From assembly GCA_028688235.1 (NCBI GenBank), contig JAQTYP010000109.1, forward strand, positions 1 through 9,201: a stretch of 9,201 nucleotides of DNA. Reading direction: 5' to 3'. Source of the stretch: Methylomonas sp. (GTDB lineage Bacteria; Pseudomonadota; Gammaproteobacteria; Methylococcales; Methylomonadaceae). A program made the translations under genes and the position numbers. Below are positions 6,115 through 9,201 of this stretch, piece after piece. The notes beneath the pieces are model-generated. The model saw only the letters and a program-made list of their open reading frames with translations, was not told the DNA's origin and made no database searches. Each line of letters starts with the position of its first letter. Within the stretch, counting starts at the first letter, position 1.

Positions 6115-6609
6115 ATGCGCCTGCCGCCTAAACACCAGCGCGATGTTCTTAAAATCGGTGAATTGGCCGACGAACTCGGCACTACGCCAAGAACGATTCG
6201 CCTGTACGAGGAACTAGGACTGATCGTCCCCGACCGCACCGAAGGCGGCACACGTCTTTATGCCCGGAAAGATTTGAAGCGCATGGCTATCGCGTTGCAG
6301 CTTGGTCGTGTCGGTATCGAATTGGAATCAGTACAAAAGCTCGCTCAAACCCGGCAGCTATGTGCTTCCGGGAAAGCAGCATCAGCCGCGATGCAGCCCC
6401 TCCTGCAGGATTTGCGCAGCAGAATACGGGGATTGTTGGATGATCTGGAGGAACTGGATCGCGATCTGGAGCGGGCGGACATGTTGATCCGCCAATGCGG
6501 GAATTGTCAAAATCGCCCCAATCGCGGGGATTGTCCGGAGTGTCCGGTTAACAAAAACGTTGATTTGACCAATATTGGTCGCCTAGTTTGGGATCCGAGT
6601 TGTCCGTGA
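6115..6609 (+). CDS. MerR-family transcriptional regulator with a cysteine-rich tail
   Basis: This 164-aa DNA-binding regulator has the MerR winged helix near the N-terminus: LKIGELADELGTTPRTIRLY (residues 12-31), then EELGLIVPDRTEGGTRLY. An effector or dimer linker helix follows (about 92-127), rich in Leu, Asp and Arg as a coiled coil. The tail is unusual: Cys128 and Cys131 (CGNC), Cys140 and Cys143 (CPEC), and Cys163 next to the last residue, with another cysteine at 83. Two CxxC pairs about 9 residues apart look like a zinc-ribbon-style or redox site. The frame could open at TTG 6103, but ATG 6115 is preferred; neither start has a clear ribosome site, so a leaderless or weakly translated message is possible. 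It is divergent from the oxidoreductase operon, which it probably controls as MerR proteins usually act on adjacent genes. The signal (metal, thiol or oxidant) cannot be stated. Confidence 0.88.
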   Translation: MRLPPKHQRDVLKIGELADELGTTPRTIRLYEELGLIVPDRTEGGTRLYARKDLKRMAIALQLGRVGIELESVQKLAQTRQLCASGKAASAAMQPLLQDLRSRIRGLLDDLEELDRDLERADMLIRQCGNCQNRPNRGDCPECPVNKNVDLTNIGRLVWDPSCP

Positions 6610-6950
6610 TCGTGAATTAGCTAGTTGAGGTCTATCGTTCATTCTGATTCAATGACAGTAACTTGATGATTTCCAGTCGTATTTATTCTTCTCCGAAGAA
6701 ACATAAAAAATAAACTATATGCAGATCAATAGATTATCGATTCAAAGGCCAATTGTAGATATACGTAAGCCATCTAATTCCTTGTTACTGCTCTTTAAGA
6801 ATGTAATGTCATAAAAATACGCGAGAGTTGAGATTTATCGGTTTTTTCATGGGCCAGTCATGACAATAGTTTCTTTAATAGCAGTATGTTGAAGAGGAAA
6901 AAAACAAATAGCCAAAGCAATGAAAATTTTGGGCATAAAAAATAATTATT
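6610..6950. other. AT-rich noncoding stretch before the pentapeptide-repeat gene
   Basis: No credible protein gene, tRNA or convincing terminator is seen in these 341 bp. Composition falls sharply just after the MerR gene and stays AT-rich into the next gene, so the foreign segment probably begins here. A boxA-like element is at 6789-6800. A loose promoter candidate is TGACA at 6862-6866 followed by TATGTT near 6886, with a spacer of about 19 bp. A 12-codon reading frame (ATG 6920 to TGA 6956-6958) overlaps the next gene's start. Confidence 0.6.
6789..6800 (+). promoter_or_regulatory. boxA-like antitermination element
   Basis: TGCTCTTTAAGA differs at one base from the boxA core TGCTCTTTAACA found in enterobacterial rRNA leaders, where NusB and S10 bind the RNA. 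Flanking bases also resemble that leader for a short way. There is no rRNA gene, boxB or boxC here. It could aid transcription of the long AT-rich leader, be a relic, or be chance. Confidence 0.3.
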
Positions 6951-7961
6951 ATGACTGATACAGAAAAAGAAATTGAATTGGAAGCTAAATTGCTTGAGCA
7001 AGAACATAGATTATTTCACGTACTATGGAACTTTTTTGTTACAAAAAAAAGCTGGGGGAAATCTGATCCTAGATATATATCGGCAAATAAAGCTATCTTA
7101 TACAGGCTTTTGCTTTCTCCTGCTGTAGTATCTACAGCCAGTGGTGGTGCTGCATTATTTTCTGTTTTCCTTGTTTTACATCAAAATGATCTGATGTCAA
7201 AACAAAATGATTTAATGGAGGATCAAAATAAATATTTCAAGCAGCAAATTGAATTCCAATCTGATCAATGGAATTCGCAGCAAATAAATATCTATATATC
7301 AACACTTTATGATAAAGAAAACAATTGCTTGGTAGAGGGCTGCGAGGTTGAAAATGTAAGAGCAAAAGTTGAAGCGGCTATAGCATTCTACGCATTGGAA
7401 AATTTGAGAATTAAAAGTCAATTTGGCGACGATTTTGACAAAGACGTAGAGCATAACCCACCTTACGTACCAAATCTGGCATACATAAATCTGTCAAGAG
7501 GGGATTTTAGTTACAGCTCTATGGATAGGTCTTTTTTTTCAAATTCGCTTCTTGATTATGTTGACATGAGAAATATGAACTTACAAAGAGTAAATTTTGT
7601 TGATTCTTCCATTAAAGAGTCAATTTTTGTAAGTTCCAATATGAATAAATGTTCAATGCAAAGAACTAAAGCCTATAAAGCAACATTTCGTTTAGCAGAT
7701 TTGTCGAATTGTATACTAAGAAATGGCGATTTTACAGAAGCCACATTTGATGAATCAAATATGCAAGGGGTATGGCTAGAAGGTGCAAAGTTAGATAAGG
7801 CGAGCTTTAAAGGTGCCAATATAAGCCAAGCAATATTTAATAAAACTGATATAAAATACGAACAGTTGCTAGATGGCTGTAGTAATGGAGGTACCCAACT
7901 GCCATTTGACATGCAACTAAGAAAATGTGGAAGCCAACCTAATGATTTTGTGACTCAGTAA
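6951..7961 (+). CDS. Single-pass membrane protein with 25 pentapeptide repeats
   Basis: The 336-aa product is not a family I can name precisely. Order of parts: a charged N-terminal helix (about 3-35); one transmembrane segment near 53-76; five heptads each starting with Gln (78, 85, 92, 99, 106), including a repeated QNDLM; a middle helical region (about 112-165); then an unbroken run of 25 pentapeptides (178-302) with Leu, Phe, Met or Ile at the central position of each (Ala in one), ending near GAKLDKASFKGANIS. Such runs form a right-handed quadrilateral beta-helix of about six coils. The C-terminal 34 residues have no repeat. The gene is much more AT-rich (about one third GC in a sampled line) and uses AT-ending codons unlike its neighbours, which suggests transfer. 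The ATG at 6951 follows an in-frame stop at 6936, but no Shine-Dalgarno site is visible. A scaffold, signalling or defence role is possible but unproven. Confidence 0.85.
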   Translation: MTDTEKEIELEAKLLEQEHRLFHVLWNFFVTKKSWGKSDPRYISANKAILYRLLLSPAVVSTASGGAALFSVFLVLHQNDLMSKQNDLMEDQNKYFKQQIEFQSDQWNSQQINIYISTLYDKENNCLVEGCEVENVRAKVEAAIAFYALENLRIKSQFGDDFDKDVEHNPPYVPNLAYINLSRGDFSYSSMDRSFFSNSLLDYVDMRNMNLQRVNFVDSSIKESIFVSSNMNKCSMQRTKAYKATFRLADLSNCILRNGDFTEATFDESNMQGVWLEGAKLDKASFKGANISQAIFNKTDIKYEQLLDGCSNGGTQLPFDMQLRKCGSQPNDFVTQ

Positions 7962-8055
7962 TATTTGTAATCCGTAAATCAAACAACCCGTAAGGTGTGG
8001 CGGGTAGATCGTCAACAGGCTAAACCATACTGCGCAGCATGGCGTTATTTAAATT

Positions 8056-8072
8056 CCGGAGCAAAGCCCCGG
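8056..8072 (-). terminator. Likely terminator of the MetE-like gene
   Basis: On the minus strand CCGGGGC, a TTT loop and GCTCCGG form a 7-bp stem with one G-U pair, followed by AATTTAAAT. It lies 54 bp beyond the stop at 8126. On the plus strand the same position is an A-C mismatch, so the hairpin suits the minus-strand transcript better. The tail is A/T-rich, not a pure T-run. The rest of 7962-8125 holds only a weak 5-bp hairpin (7986-8005). Confidence 0.45.
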
Positions 8073-8125
8073 TAGTCATTGCAGCTTGTAGCATGTTCGA
8101 CTCACAAATCACTGAGCAAACGGCG

Positions 8126-9190
8126 TCAACAACTCAAAACTTTGCCGGCCATTTCCGTGCCAATGACGCGGGCCTTGATTTTGGCGAATGCCGTGTCCCG
8201 GCCGGTCGATGTGTCGTCTTCGAAAGGCGAAAAGCCGCAGTCGTCGGTGGAGCCGAGCTGATGCAGCGGGATGTACTCAGCGGCGCGCAATACGCGGTCC
8301 CGCACCAATTCCGGTTCTTCCACGTCGGGATTCAGCACGTCGATCACGCCGACAAACACCCGCTGGTTGGGACGAAGATTGTCCTTGACGATAGCCAACA
8401 CGCGCTCTGGCTCTTTTTCGTTAGCCATCTGCATGTAGAAATTACCGGCGTTGAGCTGGAACAAATTCGGTAGCAGCTCGGCGTAATCGACATCGGCGCT
8501 GTGGGTGGAATCATGGTCGCCGCCGGGACAGGTATGCACGCCGATGCGTTGGCGTTGTTCCGGGGTAAAGTGTGCCAATACCCGGTTGTTCAAGTTGATA
8601 AACTGCCGCAGCAATTGCTTGGATGGATCGAGTTTGACCGACAATCGCCCTTCGGTGAAATCGATTTGCACATGGTGTGCGCCTTGGTCCAAACAGCCGC
8701 GAATATCCGCTACCGTTTCCTTGACCAAGTCATCGATGAACGCTTCTCGTGAGTAACCGGTTATGCCTTCTGGCGGATAAAGCAGGCTCAAGGCGGAAGC
8801 CGAAATCACCGCCTGTTTGAGCGGGCGCGTGGTATAGCGTTTGGCGGCCTGCACAAATGCGCCGGCATAGACGCCGTAGCGAAACGGTCCCGTGGTTAAT
8901 CGGGGCAATTGCCGGGTATGGCCATCGGCAAATGGAATCACGATGCCGTCTTCGGCGATATTGTGTAAACCTTGCAACGGGTAGGTGGCGAAGCTGGACT
9001 TGGTCTGTTCGCCATCGGAGATCACCGGCGAACCCGTGTCCGCAAAACGTTGTAAAGTGTCGCGCACAGCTTCGTCGTAGCAGGCATCGAGTCGTTGTTG
9101 CGATAGTCGGCCCGCGCGAAATTCCCGCAGTGCTTCCAGCAATTGCGGCGGACGGGGAATACTGCCAATAGATTCGGTGGGTATGGACAT
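8126..9190 (-). CDS. MetE catalytic-domain-like methyltransferase (cobalamin-independent methionine synthase superfamily)
   Basis: The 354-aa protein matches the C-terminal catalytic barrel of MetE only; the N-terminal half of classical MetE (about 750 aa in total) is absent. Family members move a methyl or alkyl group to or from a zinc-bound thiol such as homocysteine or coenzyme M. Seen here: the substrate-binding ISDGEQTK (57-64), zinc ligands His219 and Cys221 in GVHTCPGGDHDST, an acidic stretch NEKEPE (257-262) that may give the third ligand, and Cys318 in STDDCGFSPFED. The start is clear: AGGAA at 9197-9201 lies 6 nt before the ATG. It is alone on its strand in the window, so partners upstream beyond 9201 are unknown. 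Alternatives are a folate-independent core-MetE methionine synthase or an epoxyalkane/coenzyme-M-type transferase; I favour a methionine synthase-like role. Confidence 0.88.
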   Translation of the reverse strand: MSIPTESIGSIPRPPQLLEALREFRAGRLSQQRLDACYDEAVRDTLQRFADTGSPVISDGEQTKSSFATYPLQGLHNIAEDGIVIPFADGHTRQLPRLTTGPFRYGVYAGAFVQAAKRYTTRPLKQAVISASALSLLYPPEGITGYSREAFIDDLVKETVADIRGCLDQGAHHVQIDFTEGRLSVKLDPSKQLLRQFINLNNRVLAHFTPEQRQRIGVHTCPGGDHDSTHSADVDYAELLPNLFQLNAGNFYMQMANEKEPERVLAIVKDNLRPNQRVFVGVIDVLNPDVEEPELVRDRVLRAAEYIPLHQLGSTDDCGFSPFEDDTSTGRDTAFAKIKARVIGTEMAGKVLSC

Positions 9191-9196
9191 GTGGCG

Positions 9197-9201
9197 TTCC
9201 T
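9197..9201 (-). promoter_or_regulatory. Ribosome binding site of the MetE-like gene
   Basis: AGGAA on the minus strand, 6 nt before the ATG at 9190, fixes this start. The promoter lies beyond the window edge. Confidence 0.65.

Noticed and set aside
6567..6580. 14-bp perfect palindrome GACCAATATTGGTC
   Set aside because: It lies inside the MerR-family coding sequence, in frame through a normal stretch of protein, and one palindrome of this size is about what chance gives in 9 kb.
7967..7979. 13-bp exact repeat GTAATCCGTAAAT, also at 1515-1527, at gene ends in both places
   Set aside because: A repeat of this length is expected about by chance in a window this size; the first copy includes the tautomerase stop codon and flanks diverge, so it is not good evidence of attachment sites.
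6610..8125. Possible insertion sequence or integron cassette
   Set aside because: No transposase or integrase, terminal inverted repeats, target duplication or attC-like fold was found around the AT-rich gene.
8039..8473. Plus-strand open frame of 144 codons with an ATG soon after the AT-rich segment
   Set aside because: It is mostly antisense to the MetE-like gene, whose motifs and ribosome site are convincing.
1..9201. CRISPR array, tRNA, rRNA or riboswitch
   Set aside because: No regularly spaced repeats, no cloverleaf with a CCA end and no recognisable aptamer were seen by eye on either strand.

Overview
The window reads as chromosomal DNA of a Gram-negative proteobacterium, most likely a gammaproteobacterium. 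The protein styles and the moderately GC-rich, tightly packed genes would suit a methanotroph-like (Methylococcales) lineage, but no diagnostic gene is present, so this placement is inference. About 85% of the window is coding. One stretch, roughly 6610-7980, is strikingly AT-rich and looks foreign.

Region 1 (9-1525, plus strand) is a three-gene cassette: an AhpD/carboxymuconolactone-decarboxylase-like gene, an isochorismatase-type cysteine hydrolase and a small 4-oxalocrotonate-tautomerase-like gene. The first and third each carry one apparent single-base deletion that breaks the frame; the middle gene is intact. An 11-bp GC-rich hairpin followed by a T-rich stretch separates the hydrolase from the tautomerase. 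A second perfect hairpin lies between the tautomerase and the convergent operon.

Region 2 (5833 down to 1563, minus strand) is a compact four-gene operon. In transcription order it encodes a 716-aa fusion of a TVP38/TMEM64 (VTT) membrane domain to a pyridine-nucleotide-disulfide oxidoreductase, a family-2 glycosyltransferase (TIGR04283-like), a sterol desaturase/fatty acid hydroxylase-family membrane di-iron enzyme, and a TIGR04282/DUF2064-like nucleotidyl or glycosyl transferase. Spacing is 15 bp, a 3-base stop/start overlap (TGATG) and 3 bp. Membrane redox, lipid hydroxylation and sugar transfer together suggest modification of a membrane lipid or lipid-linked glycan. That is inference; no product can be named.

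Region 3 (5834-6609) is a 281-bp divergent intergenic region and a MerR-family regulator with a cysteine-rich C-terminal tail. It is the obvious candidate regulator of the operon in region 2, sensing a metal or thiol/redox signal.

Region 4 (6610-8125) is the AT-rich segment. It holds a 341-bp noncoding leader with a boxA-like element and a 336-aa single-pass membrane protein: one transmembrane helix, a glutamine-phased heptad segment and an uninterrupted run of 25 pentapeptide repeats. No mobility gene or clear boundary repeat is visible.

Region 5 (8126-9190, minus strand) is a stand-alone MetE catalytic-domain-like methyltransferase with the His-X-Cys and Cys zinc ligands. It has a good ribosome binding site and a likely terminator hairpin downstream.
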